From NCBI RefSeq assembly GCF_021726475.1, contig NZ_JAKJRU010000001.1, forward strand, positions 310,001-374,000: DNA of 64,000 nt, written 5' to 3'. The position numbers were made by a program, and so were the translations under genes. The notes under the pieces are model-generated. The model had not been told where the DNA came from, did no database searches, and saw only the letters and a program-made list of their open reading frames with translations. Positions within the stretch are counted from its first letter, which is position 1; every line of letters starts with the position of its first letter. Positions 18,409 through 28,690 of the stretch are shown piece after piece. Origin of the DNA: Pseudomonas oligotrophica (GTDB taxonomy: Bacteria; Pseudomonadota; Gammaproteobacteria; Pseudomonadales; Pseudomonadaceae).

Positions 18409-19203
18409 TCAGACGAAGCGTGCGGACACGCTGCCCAGCCCCTGGTAGCGCACGGTGATGTTGTCGCCCGGCGCCACCGCCACCGCGGCGGTGATGCCGC
18501 CGGTCATGATGAAGGTGCCGGCCGGGATGTGCTCGCCGCGCTCGGCCAAGAGGTTGGCCAGCATCGCCACGCTGGACAGCGGGTGGCCGAGCACCGCGGC
18601 GCCGGCACCGACCTCCACCACCTCGCCGTTCTTCTCCATCACCACGCCGAGGGTGCGCAGGTCGACGTCCTCCAGGCTGGCCATCTGCCCGCCGGTGATG
18701 AAGCGCGTCGAGGAGGCGTTGTCGGCGACCACGCTGATCAGGTCGAACTTGAAGTTCTCGTAGCGCGAGTCGATCACCTCGACGGTGGGGATCACGTAGT
18801 CGATCGCCGCGATCACGTCGCCGATGTGGCAGCCCGGGCCCTTGAGCGGTGCCTTGGTGACCACCGAGATCTCCGCCTCGATCTTCGGGTGGATCAGCTC
18901 GGCGCAGTTCACCGTGCCGCCGTCCGGCACGCTGAAGTAGTCGGCGAGGAAGCCGTAGATCGGCGTCTCGACGCCCATCTGCGCCATCTTTGCCCAGGAG
19001 GTCAGGCCCATCTTCAGGCCGACGATCTTGTTGCCGCGCGCCTCCTTGCGCCGGCGGATCTCCCACTGGATGTCGTAGGCGTCGGCGAAGGTCATCTCGG
19101 GGTAGTCGTTGGTGACCTTGTGGATGTCGTGGGCCTGGAGTTCGGCGTTTTCCACGTGCTCGGCCAGGGCCAGCACCTGCTCGTGGGTCAGGGTACGGTT
19201 CAT
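18409..19203 (-). CDS. dmpH: DmpH, 4-oxalocrotonate decarboxylase
   Basis: A 264-residue member of the hydratase/decarboxylase family. Conserved features include [23 protein letters not shown] (metal-binding Glu region), [10 protein letters not shown] and [15 protein letters not shown]. It decarboxylates 4-oxalocrotonate to 2-hydroxypenta-2,4-dienoate and is known to form a complex with DmpE. It is distinguished from DmpE by sequence (EISVV versus EIAFI) and by order. Its ATG overlaps the stop of dmpG (ATGA), implying translational coupling. Confidence 0.95.
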   Translation of the reverse strand: MNRTLTHEQVLALAEHVENAELQAHDIHKVTNDYPEMTFADAYDIQWEIRRRKEARGNKIVGLKMGLTSWAKMAQMGVETPIYGFLADYFSVPDGGTVNCAELIHPKIEAEISVVTKAPLKGPGCHIGDVIAAIDYVIPTVEVIDSRYENFKFDLISVVADNASSTRFITGGQMASLEDVDLRTLGVVMEKNGEVVEVGAGAAVLGHPLSSVAMLANLLAERGEHIPAGTFIMTGGITAAVAVAPGDNITVRYQGLGSVSARFV

Positions 19204-20240
19204 GCGCTCACCTTCTGGGTCTGGCGGGCCCGGGACATGTCCAGGGCAAGGTCTTCGATCATGTCTTCCTGGCCACCGACGGTGCCGCGGCGGCCGAGCT
19301 CGACGAGGATGTCGCGCGCCGGCACGCCGTATTTCTTCTCGGCGCGCTGGGCGAACAGCAAAAACGAGCTGTACACGCCGGCGTAGCCCAGGGTCAGCGC
19401 GTCGCGGTCGACGCGGATCGGCTGGTCCATCATCGGCACGACGATATCCTCGGCGACGTCCATGATCTTGTACAGGTCGATGCCGGTCTCCACGCCCATG
19501 CGCTTGCACACGGCGACGAACACCTCCAGCGGGGTGTTGCCGGCACCGGCGCCGAGGCCCGCCACCGAGCCGTCGATACGGCTGGCGCCGGCCTCGATGG
19601 CGGCCAGCGAGTTGGCGATGGCCATGCCCATGTTGTGGTGGCCGTGGAAGCCGATCTCGGTGGCCGGGTTCAGCTCGGCGCGCAGCAGGCCGATCTTCTC
19701 GCTGACCTCGTCGGGCAGCATGTAGCCGGCCGAGTCGGTGCAGTAGATGCAGTTGGCGCCGTAGCTCTCCATCAGCCGGGCCTGCTCGAGCACTTTTTCC
19801 GCGCTGATCATGTGCGCCATCATCAGGAAGCCCACGGTGTCGGCGCCGAGCTTGCGCGCCATGCCGATGTGCTGCTCGGAGACGTCGGCCTCGGTGCAGT
19901 GGGTCGCCACGCGAATGGTCGAGACGCCACAGTCGAGCGCCATCTTCAGGTGGTCGACCGTGCCGATGCCCGGCAGCAGCAGGGCGGAGACCTTGGCCTG
20001 CTTGAGACGCGGGATCACCGCACGCAGGTATTCCTCGTCGCTGTGCGCGGGGAAGCCGTAGTTGATCGAGCGGCCGCCCAGGCCGTCACCGTGGGTGATC
20101 TCGATCAGCGGCATGCCGGCGGCATCGAGGCCGGTGGCCACCGCGACCATCTGCTCGAGGCTGATCTGGTGGCGCTTGGCGTGCATGCCGTCGCGCAGGC
20201 TCATGTCGTGCAGGGTGACGTTCTTGCCGGTGAGATTCAT
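19200..20240 (-). CDS. dmpG: DmpG, 4-hydroxy-2-oxovalerate aldolase
   Basis: A 346-residue DRE-TIM metallolyase. The motif SLRDGMHA gives R16, D17 and H20, and GFHGHHN gives metal ligands H199 and H201. It splits 4-hydroxy-2-oxovalerate to pyruvate and acetaldehyde, passing acetaldehyde through a tunnel to DmpF. Length matches the family. It starts 11 bases after dmpF and overlaps dmpH by four bases. Confidence 0.96.
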   Translation of the reverse strand: MNLTGKNVTLHDMSLRDGMHAKRHQISLEQMVAVATGLDAAGMPLIEITHGDGLGGRSINYGFPAHSDEEYLRAVIPRLKQAKVSALLLPGIGTVDHLKMALDCGVSTIRVATHCTEADVSEQHIGMARKLGADTVGFLMMAHMISAEKVLEQARLMESYGANCIYCTDSAGYMLPDEVSEKIGLLRAELNPATEIGFHGHHNMGMAIANSLAAIEAGASRIDGSVAGLGAGAGNTPLEVFVAVCKRMGVETGIDLYKIMDVAEDIVVPMMDQPIRVDRDALTLGYAGVYSSFLLFAQRAEKKYGVPARDILVELGRRGTVGGQEDMIEDLALDMSRARQTQKVSA

Positions 20241-20251
20241 GGTGCTACTCC

Positions 20252-21175
20252 TCAGGCCAGGGCCGCTTCACGACGTGGCAGTTGAATGGTGCCGGTGGCG
20301 ATTTCCTCGGCGAACAGCTCGCCGGTGCGCAGCGCGGCGGCGGTCATGATGTCCAGGTTGCCGGCGTACTTGGGCAGGTAGTCGCCCAGGCCCTCGACCT
20401 CCATGAAGATCGACACGCGGTTGCCGTCGAACACCGGGCCGTTCTTCAGCCGGTAGCCGGGCACGTACTTCTGCACCTCGGCGATCATGGCGTGGACCGA
20501 CGCGGTGATGGCGTCCTGGTCCGGCTCGGTTTCGGTCAGGCAGTGGATGGTGTCGCGCATCATCAGTGGCGGCTCGGCCGGGTTGACGACGATGATCGCC
20601 TTGCCTTCCTTCGCCCCGCCGACCTGCTCGATGGCGCCGGCGGTGGTGCGGGTGAATTCGTCGATGTTCTTGCGGGTGCCCGGGCCGATGGAGCGCGAGG
20701 ACACGGTGGCGACGATCTCGCCGTAGGCCACCGGCTGCACGCGCGACACCGCGGCGACCATCGGGATGGTCGCCTGGCCACCGCAGGTGACCATGTTGAC
20801 GTTCATTTCCAGGGTGCCGACGTGCTGCTTGAGGTTCACCGGCGGCACGCAGTAGGGGCCGATGGCGGCCGGGGTCAGGTCGACCATCAGCACGCCCAGT
20901 TCGTTGAGCTTGCGGCTGTTCTCGGCGTGCACGTAGGCGCTGGTGGCATCGAAGGCGATGCGGATGTCGTCGTCGAGCACGTGCGGCAGCAGGCCGTCGA
21001 CGCCTTCTGCGGTGGTCTTCAGGCCGAACTCGCGGGCGCGCTTCAAGCCGTCGGACTCGGGGTCGATGCCGACCATCCACACCGGCTCGATCCACTCGGA
21101 ACGCAGCATCTTCATCACCAGGTCGGTGCCGATGTTGCCCGGGCCGATGATCGCGGCTTTCAGTTTCTTGCTCAT
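20252..21175 (-). CDS. dmpF: DmpF, acetaldehyde dehydrogenase (acylating)
   Basis: A 307-residue enzyme with an N-terminal NAD-binding motif [11 protein letters not shown] (about 9-19) and catalytic cysteine C131 in [10 protein letters not shown]. It converts acetaldehyde from DmpG plus CoA and NAD to acetyl-CoA, acting as the stable DmpG-DmpF complex. The start ATG at 21173-21175 ([11 protein letters not shown]) gives the usual family length. Confidence 0.96.
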   Translation of the reverse strand: MSKKLKAAIIGPGNIGTDLVMKMLRSEWIEPVWMVGIDPESDGLKRAREFGLKTTAEGVDGLLPHVLDDDIRIAFDATSAYVHAENSRKLNELGVLMVDLTPAAIGPYCVPPVNLKQHVGTLEMNVNMVTCGGQATIPMVAAVSRVQPVAYGEIVATVSSRSIGPGTRKNIDEFTRTTAGAIEQVGGAKEGKAIIVVNPAEPPLMMRDTIHCLTETEPDQDAITASVHAMIAEVQKYVPGYRLKNGPVFDGNRVSIFMEVEGLGDYLPKYAGNLDIMTAAALRTGELFAEEIATGTIQLPRREAALA

Positions 21176-21201
21176 GGGTGTTTCCCCTGTTCTTGTTCTA
21201 A

Positions 21202-21987
21202 TCAGGTGAAGCGCACGCTGGCGCTGCCGATGCCGCCGATCTCGACGCGCATGAAGTCGCCGGCCTTGGCCGGCTCCAGCGGTACCAGCGAGCCGGAGAG
21301 GATCACTTCGCCGGCCTTGAGGCCGATGCCGAAGCGGCCGAGGGTGTTGGCCAGCCAGGCCACGCAGTTGACCGGCGAGCCCAGCGCCGCGGCGCCGGCG
21401 CCGGTGGACAGCAGCTGGCCGTTCTTCTCCACCAGCATGCCGCAGGTGACCAGGTCGACCTGGCGCGGCGACACGGCCTGGTCGCCGAGCACGAACAGCC
21501 CGCAGGAGGCGTTGTCCGCGACGGTGTCCTGGATCTTGATCTTCCAGTCCTGGATGCGCGAATCGACCACTTCGAAGCAGGGGATCACGCACTCGGTGGC
21601 GGCCAGCACGTCGGCGTTGGTCACGCCCGGGCCCATCAGGTCCTTCTTCAGGATGAAGGCGATCTCGCCCTCGGCGCGCGGCTGGATCAGCTTCTCGCTG
21701 ATCGGCATGGCCTCGCCGCTGTTGTAGACCATCGCGTCGGTGAGGTAGCCGAAGTCCGGCTGGTGCACGCCGAGCATGTTCTGCACGGCCTTGCTGGTGA
21801 CGCCGATCTTCTTGCCGATCACCCGCTCGCCGGCGGCCAGGCGCCGTTCGAGCATGCGCAGGGAGATGTGGTAGGCATCCTCGACGCTGATGTCGAAGCC
21901 GCGGCTGGTCAGCGGGGTGACGGTCTCGCGCTGGACCATCGCCTGGTAGAGCTCGTCGCCGAGCTGGTCGATCAATGTCTTGTCCAT
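21202..21987 (-). CDS. dmpE: DmpE, 2-hydroxypenta-2,4-dienoate hydratase
   Basis: A 261-residue hydratase of the same fold as DmpH. Visible are [28 protein letters not shown] (metal-binding Glu) and [19 protein letters not shown]. It adds water to 2-hydroxypenta-2,4-dienoate to give 4-hydroxy-2-oxovalerate. It is placed between dmpD and dmpF with gaps of 10 and 26 bases, as in the known dmp order. Confidence 0.95.
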   Translation of the reverse strand: MDKTLIDQLGDELYQAMVQRETVTPLTSRGFDISVEDAYHISLRMLERRLAAGERVIGKKIGVTSKAVQNMLGVHQPDFGYLTDAMVYNSGEAMPISEKLIQPRAEGEIAFILKKDLMGPGVTNADVLAATECVIPCFEVVDSRIQDWKIKIQDTVADNASCGLFVLGDQAVSPRQVDLVTCGMLVEKNGQLLSTGAGAAALGSPVNCVAWLANTLGRFGIGLKAGEVILSGSLVPLEPAKAGDFMRVEIGGIGSASVRFT

Positions 21988-21997
21988 GATGGTTCTC

Positions 21998-22846
21998 TCA
22001 GGATGGGGTACGGTCCGCCTCGGCGAGGAAGTCCTCGACCAGGCGGGCGAAACGGTTGGCGTGTTCGATCTGCGTCCAGTGGCCGCAATGGCCGAACACG
22101 TGCAGCTGGCTGTTGGGGATCAGCCCGGCCAGGCGCAGCGAAGCCTCCAGCGGGATGATCCGGTCCTCGCGGCCGTGGATGACCAGGGTTTCGTGGGGCA
22201 GGGCGCGGATGTCGGCCTCGCGGCTGGCCAGATCCTCGATGCCGTTCTGCCGCGGTGGCGGGAACATCGCGGCGAACGACTCCTGGAAGCCCGGGCGGAT
22301 GCTGGCCTGGTAGCGCAGCTCGGCGAGCTCGTCGTTGACCAGGTTGCGGTCCCAGGCGAACAGGTCGAGCAGCCGGCGCATGTTGGCCAGCGACGGCGTG
22401 TAGCCCCAGGCCGCGTCGAGCCCCGCGGTGAGCGGGAAGCTGACGCCGACGCTGCCCATCAGCACCAGCCGGCGCACCCGCTCGGGGTGGCGGATGGCCA
22501 GGGCCAGCGCCAGGCCACCGCCGAACGAGTTGCCGACGATGTCGGCGTGCTCGATGCCCAGGGCATCGAGCACGCCGATGGCATGCGCGACCCAGCGTTG
22601 CTGGCTGTACTGCGCATCGGCCGGCCGTTCGCTGTAGCCGAAGCCAAGCATGTCCGGGGCGATCACCCGGCGCGTCTGCGCCAGCTGCGGGATGATCCCG
22701 CGCCAGTTGGCCCAGGCGGTGACGCCGGGGCCGGAGCCGTGGATCAGCAGCAGCGGGAAGCCCTGGCCCTGGTCATGCAGGTTGGTGCGGTAGCCGGCGG
22801 CGAGGATCTCGCGGCCGATTTCCGGACTCTGCTGGGGTGCGTTCAT
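21998..22846 (-). CDS. dmpD: DmpD, 2-hydroxymuconic semialdehyde hydrolase
   Basis: A 282-residue alpha/beta hydrolase of the C-C bond hydrolase (MhpC-type) family. The oxyanion motif HGSGPGVTAWANW is near 36-48, the nucleophile is S107 in GNSFGG, the acid lies in HGREDRIIP and the base His in GHCGHW. It hydrolyses 2-hydroxymuconic semialdehyde to formate and 2-hydroxypenta-2,4-dienoate, a branch needed for ketone ring-fission products from methylcatechols. The chosen ATG gives MNAPQQSPEI. Confidence 0.95.
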   Translation of the reverse strand: MNAPQQSPEIGREILAAGYRTNLHDQGQGFPLLLIHGSGPGVTAWANWRGIIPQLAQTRRVIAPDMLGFGYSERPADAQYSQQRWVAHAIGVLDALGIEHADIVGNSFGGGLALALAIRHPERVRRLVLMGSVGVSFPLTAGLDAAWGYTPSLANMRRLLDLFAWDRNLVNDELAELRYQASIRPGFQESFAAMFPPPRQNGIEDLASREADIRALPHETLVIHGREDRIIPLEASLRLAGLIPNSQLHVFGHCGHWTQIEHANRFARLVEDFLAEADRTPS

Positions 22847-22857
22847 GGCCTGGGTCC

Positions 22858-24318
22858 TCAGAGCTTCACGCAGATGTTCTTCAGCTCGGTGTAGAACTCC
22901 AGCGAGTGCACCCCGCCTTCGCGGCCGATGCCCGACTGCTTGGCGCCGCCGAAGGCGGTGCGCAGGTCGCGCAGGAACCAGCTGTTGACCCAGACGATGC
23001 CGGCCTCGATCTGCCCGGCGACGCGGTGCGCGCGCGAGGCGTTCTCGGTCCAGATCGCCGAGGCCAGGCCGTAGGGCAGGCTGTTGGCCAGCTCGATGGC
23101 TTCCTCCTCGCTGTCGAACGGGCGGATGTGGCAGCACGGGCCGAAGATTTCCTCGGTGACCACCGCCGAGTCGTCCGGCAGGCCGGTCCAGATGGTCGGT
23201 TGCACCCAGGCGCCGCCGGCCAGGTGCGCCGGCATCTCCGGCACGCCGCCGCCGGTGACGATGGTGGCGCCCTCGTCCCTGGCCTTCTGGTAGTAGGAGA
23301 GCACCTTCTCGCGGTGCTTGTGGCTAACCAGGGAGCCGAAGTTGGCCTCCGGGTCGTTCGGCTCGCCGATCTTCAGCGCCTCGGCGCCGGCCTTCAGGCG
23401 GGCGACGAATTCGTCGAAGATCGGCCGCTCGACGTAGACCCGCTCGGTGCCCAGGCAGACCTGGCCGCAGTTGGCGAAGGCCGAGCGCAGGGTGCCCTCG
23501 ATGGCCTTGTCCAGGTCGCAGTCGGCGAACACGATGCCGGCGTTCTTGCCGCCCAGCTCCAGGGAGACCTGGCGCACGCCCTTGGCGGCGGCGCGCATGA
23601 TGGTCTCGCCGGTGCCGGTCTCGCCGGTGAAGGTGATCGCGTCGACGTCCGGGTGGGCGGTGAGGAAGGCGCCGGCCGAGTTGCCGCCGAAGCCGTGCAC
23701 CACGTTGTAGACGCCGGCCGGCACGCCGGCGGCGTTCATCACCTCGCCGAGCAGCGCGGTGGTGGTGGGGGTTTCCTCGGACGGCTTGACCACCACGGTG
23801 TTGCCGCAGGCCAGCGCCGGGCCGACCTTCCAGGTCATCAGCAGCAGCGGCAGGTTCCACGGGCTGATCACGCCGATCACCCCCTTGGGCCGGCGCACCG
23901 CGTAGTTCAGCGCGCCGGCGCCGTCCGGGGTGGCCATCTCGAAGGCTTCGGTGGCGACGTTCTTGATCAGGTCGGCGAACACCTTGAAGTTGGCCGCGCC
24001 GCGCGGGATGTCGATGTGGCTGGCCAGCGATTTCGGCTTGCCGGTGTCCAGGCACTCGGCCTCGAGGAACTCGTCGAAGCGCGCGGTGATGCCGTCGGCG
24101 ACGCGATGCAGGATCTCGGTGCGCTCGGCCACGGTCATCTTGCCCCACGGGCCCTTCAGCGCGGCGCGCGCGGCCTTGACCGCGGCGTCGACCTCGGCCT
24201 CGCCGGCCTCGTGGATCTTGGCGATCACCTGGCCGTTGGCCGGGTTGACGTTGTCGAACAGCTTGCCGCCGGCCGAGCCGACGTACTGTCCGTTGATGAA
24301 ATGCTTGATCTCTTTCAT
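22858..24318 (-). CDS. dmpC: DmpC, 2-hydroxymuconic semialdehyde dehydrogenase
   Basis: A 486-residue aldehyde dehydrogenase. It has the NAD-binding region ISPWNLPLLLMTWKVGPALA, the FTGETGTGE turn, the general base Glu in SLELGGKN and the nucleophile in NCGQVCLGTE. The length and the opening MKEIKHFINGQYV match HMSD. It oxidises 2-hydroxymuconic semialdehyde to 2-hydroxymuconate, feeding DmpI. It lies between dmpB and dmpD. Confidence 0.95.
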   Translation of the reverse strand: MKEIKHFINGQYVGSAGGKLFDNVNPANGQVIAKIHEAGEAEVDAAVKAARAALKGPWGKMTVAERTEILHRVADGITARFDEFLEAECLDTGKPKSLASHIDIPRGAANFKVFADLIKNVATEAFEMATPDGAGALNYAVRRPKGVIGVISPWNLPLLLMTWKVGPALACGNTVVVKPSEETPTTTALLGEVMNAAGVPAGVYNVVHGFGGNSAGAFLTAHPDVDAITFTGETGTGETIMRAAAKGVRQVSLELGGKNAGIVFADCDLDKAIEGTLRSAFANCGQVCLGTERVYVERPIFDEFVARLKAGAEALKIGEPNDPEANFGSLVSHKHREKVLSYYQKARDEGATIVTGGGVPEMPAHLAGGAWVQPTIWTGLPDDSAVVTEEIFGPCCHIRPFDSEEEAIELANSLPYGLASAIWTENASRAHRVAGQIEAGIVWVNSWFLRDLRTAFGGAKQSGIGREGGVHSLEFYTELKNICVKL

Positions 24319-24347
24319 GTGCACGCTCGTGTTCCAGGCGATTCGGG

Positions 24348-25271
24348 TCAGGTCAGCGCGGTGAGGAAGCGCTCGTTGAGCTGGCGGTCGTGGTAGAAGA
24401 TCGCCTTGCCCAGCTGGTCGGTGGTCCAGGTCACGGTGGGCTGATCGGGGTAGTGGTAGTCGCCGCCGCAGAACACCTCGTTGCGGTTGCCCGAGGGGTC
24501 GAAGAAGTAGATGGTCTTGCCGTGGGTCAGGCCGTGGCGGGTCGGGCCGATGTCGATCGAGGTGTTGGTCATCGAGATCAGGTCGGCGGCGCGCAGCACG
24601 TCGTCCCAGGTGTCGAGGAAGAACGACACGTGGTGCAGCTTGCCCTTCTCCGGGTGATGGATGAACGCCACGTCGTGGGCCTTCATGCTCAGGGTGAGGA
24701 ACTGCGCGATGCGGTTGCCCTCCGGGTCGAGCACCTGCTCGGCGAGGCTGAAGCCGAGCACCTCGGTGAACAGGCGCAGGGTGGCCGGCAGCTCGTCGCC
24801 GTACAGCAGCGCGTGGTCCATGCGCGTGGCGCGCATGCCCTTGAGGCCGCGCGGCCAGGCTTCCGGGTTGACCTCGGCCAGGCCCCACTTGCCGGTGACC
24901 TTCTTCTCGGCATACAGCTCGAAGCGGTGCCCGGACGGCGCCTGGAAGCGGATGCGCCGGCCGCAGTCCTTCAGCTCGCCGGCGGGAATGCTTTCCACCG
25001 CGCAGCCGAAGGCCACCAGGTCCTCGGTGAGGCGGCCGAGGGTGGCGTCGTCGATGACCTTGAAGGCCATGAAGTCCAGCCCCGGCTCGTCGGCCTCGCG
25101 CAGCACCACGGAGAACTTGTCGGTCTCGGTCCAGCCCTTGAGGTAGACGCGGCCCTTGTCGTCGCGGTCCATCTCGATCAGGCCGAGCAGGTCGACGTAG
25201 TGCTCCAGGGCCCTGGTCATGTCCAGCACGCGCAGCTGCACGTGGCCCGGACGCAGTACACCTTTTTTCAT
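24348..25271 (-). CDS. dmpB: DmpB, catechol 2,3-dioxygenase
   Basis: A 307-residue extradiol dioxygenase of the I.2.A (XylE/DmpB) group. The Fe(II) ligands fall at the canonical numbers: H153 (RMDHALL), H214 (KLHHVSFF) and E265 (NRNEVF). It begins [18 protein letters not shown]. It opens catechol at the 2,3 bond to give yellow 2-hydroxymuconic semialdehyde. Its ATG overlaps the dmpQ stop by four bases, so it is coupled to the ferredoxin that reactivates it. Confidence 0.97.
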   Translation of the reverse strand: MKKGVLRPGHVQLRVLDMTRALEHYVDLLGLIEMDRDDKGRVYLKGWTETDKFSVVLREADEPGLDFMAFKVIDDATLGRLTEDLVAFGCAVESIPAGELKDCGRRIRFQAPSGHRFELYAEKKVTGKWGLAEVNPEAWPRGLKGMRATRMDHALLYGDELPATLRLFTEVLGFSLAEQVLDPEGNRIAQFLTLSMKAHDVAFIHHPEKGKLHHVSFFLDTWDDVLRAADLISMTNTSIDIGPTRHGLTHGKTIYFFDPSGNRNEVFCGGDYHYPDQPTVTWTTDQLGKAIFYHDRQLNERFLTALT

Positions 25272-25630
25272 TTCGACACCTCTTGTCTTTGTTGTTGGGT
25301 CATGACGGGGGAAACAGGCGCCGGGGCCGGCTCCTGGGAATCGGCCAGGCCGAGGAACTCGATGGCCAGGTCGCTGTGCGGCAGCAGCCGGCAGGCCAGC
25401 GCCTGGCCCAGCTCGCGGGCCTGGGCATTGATGTGGCGGATGCTCATGCGCCCGCATTCGTAGCGGCCGCTGTGCACCTGCACCCGGCACAGGCCGCAGC
25501 CGCCGCCGCGGCAGCCGACCTTGACGCAGCCCAGGTGCTGGCTCTCCATGGCCTGCAGCACGCTCTGGCCTTCCTCGCAGAAGAAGCTCGCGCCGCTGGC
25601 GGTTTCGGTGATGCGATAACGCTGGCCCAT
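25268..25630 (-). CDS. dmpQ: DmpQ, XylT-type ferredoxin reactivating catechol dioxygenase
   Basis: A 120-residue plant-type [2Fe-2S] ferredoxin. The ligands are C40, C45 and C48 ([10 protein letters not shown]) and C80 (ALACRLLP), a C-X4-C-X2-C-X31-C pattern. XylT/DmpQ ferredoxins reduce the inactivated ferric form of catechol 2,3-dioxygenase. It sits between dmpP and dmpB, as in known clusters. The C-terminal tail (about residues 95-120, rich in P, A and Q) is slightly longer than usual. Confidence 0.93.
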   Translation of the reverse strand: MGQRYRITETASGASFFCEEGQSVLQAMESQHLGCVKVGCRGGGCGLCRVQVHSGRYECGRMSIRHINAQARELGQALACRLLPHSDLAIEFLGLADSQEPAPAPVSPVMTQQQRQEVSK

Positions 25631-25641
25631 GGCAGGCACCC

Positions 25642-26703
25642 TCAGATCTTCTTGAACAGGGCCGAGCGGGTGCCCTCGCCGGCGCCATCGGCGGCGGTGA
25701 GGAAGCGCTCCATGAAGATGTCGCGCTCGAACAGCCGGCCCTGCATCAGGGTGGTGATGGCCGCGTCGATCATTGGCGGCGGGCCGCACAGGTAGGCCTT
25801 GTGGTCGCTGAAGCGGCCGCCGAAATACTCCTTGGCCGCCTCGTGGACGAAGCCGCGGAAGCCGTCCCAGGCCTCGTCGTCGGCGACCTGGTTGAGCGCC
25901 GGGACGTAGCGGAAGTTGGCGTGCCTGGCGGCCAGGTCCTCGAACAGCGCGCGGTTGTACAGCTCGGCGACGTTGCGCGCGCCCTGGAACAGGGTGATCT
26001 GCCGCGAGTCGCCGCGCGCCAGCAGGTCGAGGATCATCGACTGCGGGCTGGACAGCCCCGAGCCGCCGGCGATGAAGATCAGGTCGCCGGCCTGCGAATC
26101 GCGCACGAAGAACTGGCCGTAGGGGCCGGACAGCTTGAGCGCATCGCCCACCTTCAGCTCGCGGTGGATGTAGCCGGTCGCCGCGCCGCCCTCGACCAGG
26201 CGCACGTGCAGTTCCACCTCGTCGGCCTTGCCCGGTGGGTTGGCCAGGGAGAAGGCGCGGCTGCCCTCGATGCCCGGCAGCTCGAGGTTGATGTACTGGC
26301 CGGCCTGGAAGCGCATCGGCCGGTCGAGCTTGAGGTGCAGGCCCTTGATGGTCGGCGAGAGGTCCTCGATGGCGGTCACGCTGGCGCGGAAGTCCTCCAC
26401 CGGATGGCCGGCGAAATCCGGGTCCACCTCGATGTCGGCCTCGATCACCACGTCGCTCTGCGGCAGCGCGCAGCAGGCCAGCACCTTGCCTTCCTCGCGC
26501 TCCATGTCCATCAGCGCGAAGGGCGAGGCAGCGCCGACGTCGACGTCGCCTTCGAGCACCTGCACCTTGCAGGTCGCGCAGGTGCCGTGGCCGCAGGCGA
26601 ATGGCAGCCAGACGCCCTGGCGCAGGGCAGCCTGGAGGATGGTCTGGCCGTCCTCGACCTCGATCACGTCGCCGGTCGGCTCGATGGTGACTTGATAGCT
26701 CAT
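25642..26703 (-). CDS. dmpP: DmpP, phenol hydroxylase NADH reductase
   Basis: A 353-residue reductase. The N-terminal [2Fe-2S] domain has C37, C42, C45 and C77. An FAD domain follows (RAFSLANPP, about 150-158), then an NAD-binding domain ([15 protein letters not shown] and [12 protein letters not shown]). It carries electrons from NADH to the DmpN diiron centre. Its length equals that of the family. It lies 10 bases after dmpO. Confidence 0.96.
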   Translation of the reverse strand: MSYQVTIEPTGDVIEVEDGQTILQAALRQGVWLPFACGHGTCATCKVQVLEGDVDVGAASPFALMDMEREEGKVLACCALPQSDVVIEADIEVDPDFAGHPVEDFRASVTAIEDLSPTIKGLHLKLDRPMRFQAGQYINLELPGIEGSRAFSLANPPGKADEVELHVRLVEGGAATGYIHRELKVGDALKLSGPYGQFFVRDSQAGDLIFIAGGSGLSSPQSMILDLLARGDSRQITLFQGARNVAELYNRALFEDLAARHANFRYVPALNQVADDEAWDGFRGFVHEAAKEYFGGRFSDHKAYLCGPPPMIDAAITTLMQGRLFERDIFMERFLTAADGAGEGTRSALFKKI

Positions 26704-26713
26704 GGCAACCTCC

Positions 26714-27073
26714 TCAGCTGCAGCTGCCTTCGAGGCCGTTCAGGCCGGGGGTGTCCATGCGCAGCATGTCCTTGTGGCGCAGGCCGTTGGCCTCCAGGCT
26801 GGCGTCGAAGTCGGGGCTGAACGGCGCGTCGTTCAGGTACCAGGTGGCCTGGCGCAGGTCGGCGCGGGCGCTGTCCGGGTGCGCGGCGATGGCCGGCATG
26901 ACGACCTGCTCGAGCAGCTCGGCGAAGGTCATCTGCGGCTTGACCAGGAAGGCGAACGGCGAGCAGAACATCAGGTGGCGGTCCCAGCCGAGGTACAGCA
27001 GGCGCTGGCCGTGGAAGTTGGCTTCGAGATCGCGCGGGGCGAAGCGGTATTCGCCGATGGCGTTGACGGTCAT
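26714..27073 (-). CDS. dmpO: DmpO, phenol hydroxylase gamma subunit
   Basis: A 119-residue small subunit of the multicomponent phenol hydroxylase. It begins MTVNAIGEYRFAPRDLEANFHG and contains LLYLGWDRHLMFCSPFAFLV, both characteristic of DmpO/PhO. It has no catalytic motif of its own and is part of the (alpha-beta-gamma)2 oxygenase. It follows dmpN after a 65-base gap holding a GC hairpin. Confidence 0.94.
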   Translation of the reverse strand: MTVNAIGEYRFAPRDLEANFHGQRLLYLGWDRHLMFCSPFAFLVKPQMTFAELLEQVVMPAIAAHPDSARADLRQATWYLNDAPFSPDFDASLEANGLRHKDMLRMDTPGLNGLEGSCS

Positions 27074-27100
27074 GGGGTGTCCCTCTTGTTCTTGGAGTTG

Positions 27101-27126
27101 GGACGGGGCGGCGTTCACCGCCCCGT
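27101..27126 (-). other. intercistronic hairpin between dmpN and dmpO
   Basis: On the minus strand GGGGCGG and CCGCCCC flank a 6-base loop, giving a strong GC stem in the only sizeable gap between structural subunits. No U-run follows, so it is more likely an mRNA stability or processing element than a terminator. Confidence 0.5.
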
Positions 27127-27138
27127 GGCGCGGCTCGG

Positions 27139-28674
27139 TCAGCTCGCCTGCTTCAGCGGTGCCAGGGGTTTTTCGCCCTTCCACAGCTGCCAGCGCTGGT
27201 GGTCCGGCGAGCCGAGGTACTCGAAGTTGTCCACCCCGAGCTCGATGTTGTAGTAGTCGCGCACCACCGACTCGACGTCGGCGCCGCCGCAGTTGCCCTG
27301 GTAGATCTGGTGCACCGGCAGCCAGGCCTGGACGTACTTCTCGGGCTGGTTCTTGAAGATGTCGCGGCAGCCGTCGGAGCAGAAGTGGTAGCGCTCGCCC
27401 TCGTGCACGTGGCTGCGGTGGCTGAGCTTGGTGGGGTCGCCCGGCTCGGTGAAGATCGCCGGGATCTGGCACACCTGGCACAGCTGCGGCAGGGTGTTGT
27501 TGTAGAAGCGCTGGCCCTTCTCCTGCTGTTCGCGCCAGAAGGTGAAGCGCGCGCGGTAGTACTGGTCGAAGGTGTTCGGGTACTTGGCCGAGAGCCAGTC
27601 CATCTCTTCTTCGCTGGGCATCCAGGTGTGGAAGTTGGTCGCCTGGCTGTACTGGTAGAAGGTCGCCCAGGCCTGGTGGCTGACGTGCTGCTTGGCTTCC
27701 ATGCACTGCTCGACGTACTTCGGCGGGCGGATGCCGTAGCGCTCCAGGTCCTTGAACAGTGCGCCGCCGGCCTGCTCGAAGTAGACCTCCCAGGCCTCGG
27801 CCCAGGACATCACCTTATTGGGCAGCATGTAGTCCATCATCATGCCGACCAGACAGAGCAGGCGGTTGCCGCGCCAGAACCACTTGTCGATCCAGCCCTG
27901 GATGATCGGCACGTTGTCCTCGTGCTGCTCGAGCATGAACTTGATCACTTCCAGGCCCAGGGTCATGTGCCGCGCCTCGTCGGACTGCGCCGAGAAGCCG
28001 AAGGTGACGGTGGCCATGTCGCCGTTGTAGGCGGCGCCGGACATGAAGGGCACGAACAACAGGTTGGTCAGCACGTACTCGAAGGAGAACGAGATCGCGG
28101 TGAGGAACTCGAACGGCCCGGCGCTGCGCGCATCGTCGAAGAACGACTTGGGCACCGAGAGGAACCACACCCGGTCGTGCATGTGGGTGAAGTCGTGCAG
28201 GCCGTTGAAGTGCTTGTTGTAGTGGCTCATCGCGTGGACCTGGGTCTGCACGTGACGCAGCTCGTCGATCGCCTGCATCTGGCAGGCGACCCGTGCACCG
28301 GCGCCGCCGAAGTGCCGGCCGACCCGGGCGAAGCCCTGGAACGCCTGGTACTCGCAGGGGCTGATGCCGGTCAGGAACAGCTTCAGCGCGTTGACGTAGC
28401 GCGCATCGGAGATGCTCTGCTGGCCGTTGTTCTGGGCGAAGGCGTCGAGGATCGCGTAGAGCTTCTTCTCCTTCTCGGCCTGGTACTTCCAGTAGGCGTC
28501 CATGGTCAGGCGGAAGGGGTCCTCCCACTTGTCCCAGTCGGTGATCTTGATGCCCTCGAAGCGCTCGTGGGGGAAGATGTCTTCCTTCTTCTGGTAGCTC
28601 GGCTCCCAGTCGAGGTCGCGGGTGAGGTAGCGGTACTTGTCCTTCAGGCCGAGTTTTTTCTTGTTGTCGGTCAT
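27139..28674 (-). CDS. dmpN: DmpN, phenol hydroxylase alpha (diiron) subunit
   Basis: A 511-residue catalytic subunit. The carboxylate-bridged diiron ligands are visible as E108 (CEYQ), E138/H141 (DELRH), E199 (FEYV) and E233/H236 (DEARH). A C-terminal zinc-like Cys set (CQVC ... CSDGC) is also present, as in other phenol hydroxylases. It inserts one oxygen into phenol or cresols to yield catechols. I use the ATG at 28672-28674 (MTDNKKKLGLK). Confidence 0.97.
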   Translation of the reverse strand: MTDNKKKLGLKDKYRYLTRDLDWEPSYQKKEDIFPHERFEGIKITDWDKWEDPFRLTMDAYWKYQAEKEKKLYAILDAFAQNNGQQSISDARYVNALKLFLTGISPCEYQAFQGFARVGRHFGGAGARVACQMQAIDELRHVQTQVHAMSHYNKHFNGLHDFTHMHDRVWFLSVPKSFFDDARSAGPFEFLTAISFSFEYVLTNLLFVPFMSGAAYNGDMATVTFGFSAQSDEARHMTLGLEVIKFMLEQHEDNVPIIQGWIDKWFWRGNRLLCLVGMMMDYMLPNKVMSWAEAWEVYFEQAGGALFKDLERYGIRPPKYVEQCMEAKQHVSHQAWATFYQYSQATNFHTWMPSEEEMDWLSAKYPNTFDQYYRARFTFWREQQEKGQRFYNNTLPQLCQVCQIPAIFTEPGDPTKLSHRSHVHEGERYHFCSDGCRDIFKNQPEKYVQAWLPVHQIYQGNCGGADVESVVRDYYNIELGVDNFEYLGSPDHQRWQLWKGEKPLAPLKQAS

Positions 28675-28690
28675 GACGCGGGCTCCGAAA

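Noticed and set aside
22858..24888. apparent 676-residue extension of DmpC
   Set aside because: The extra N-terminus is an out-of-frame reading of dmpB. The ATG at 24316-24318 gives the normal length.
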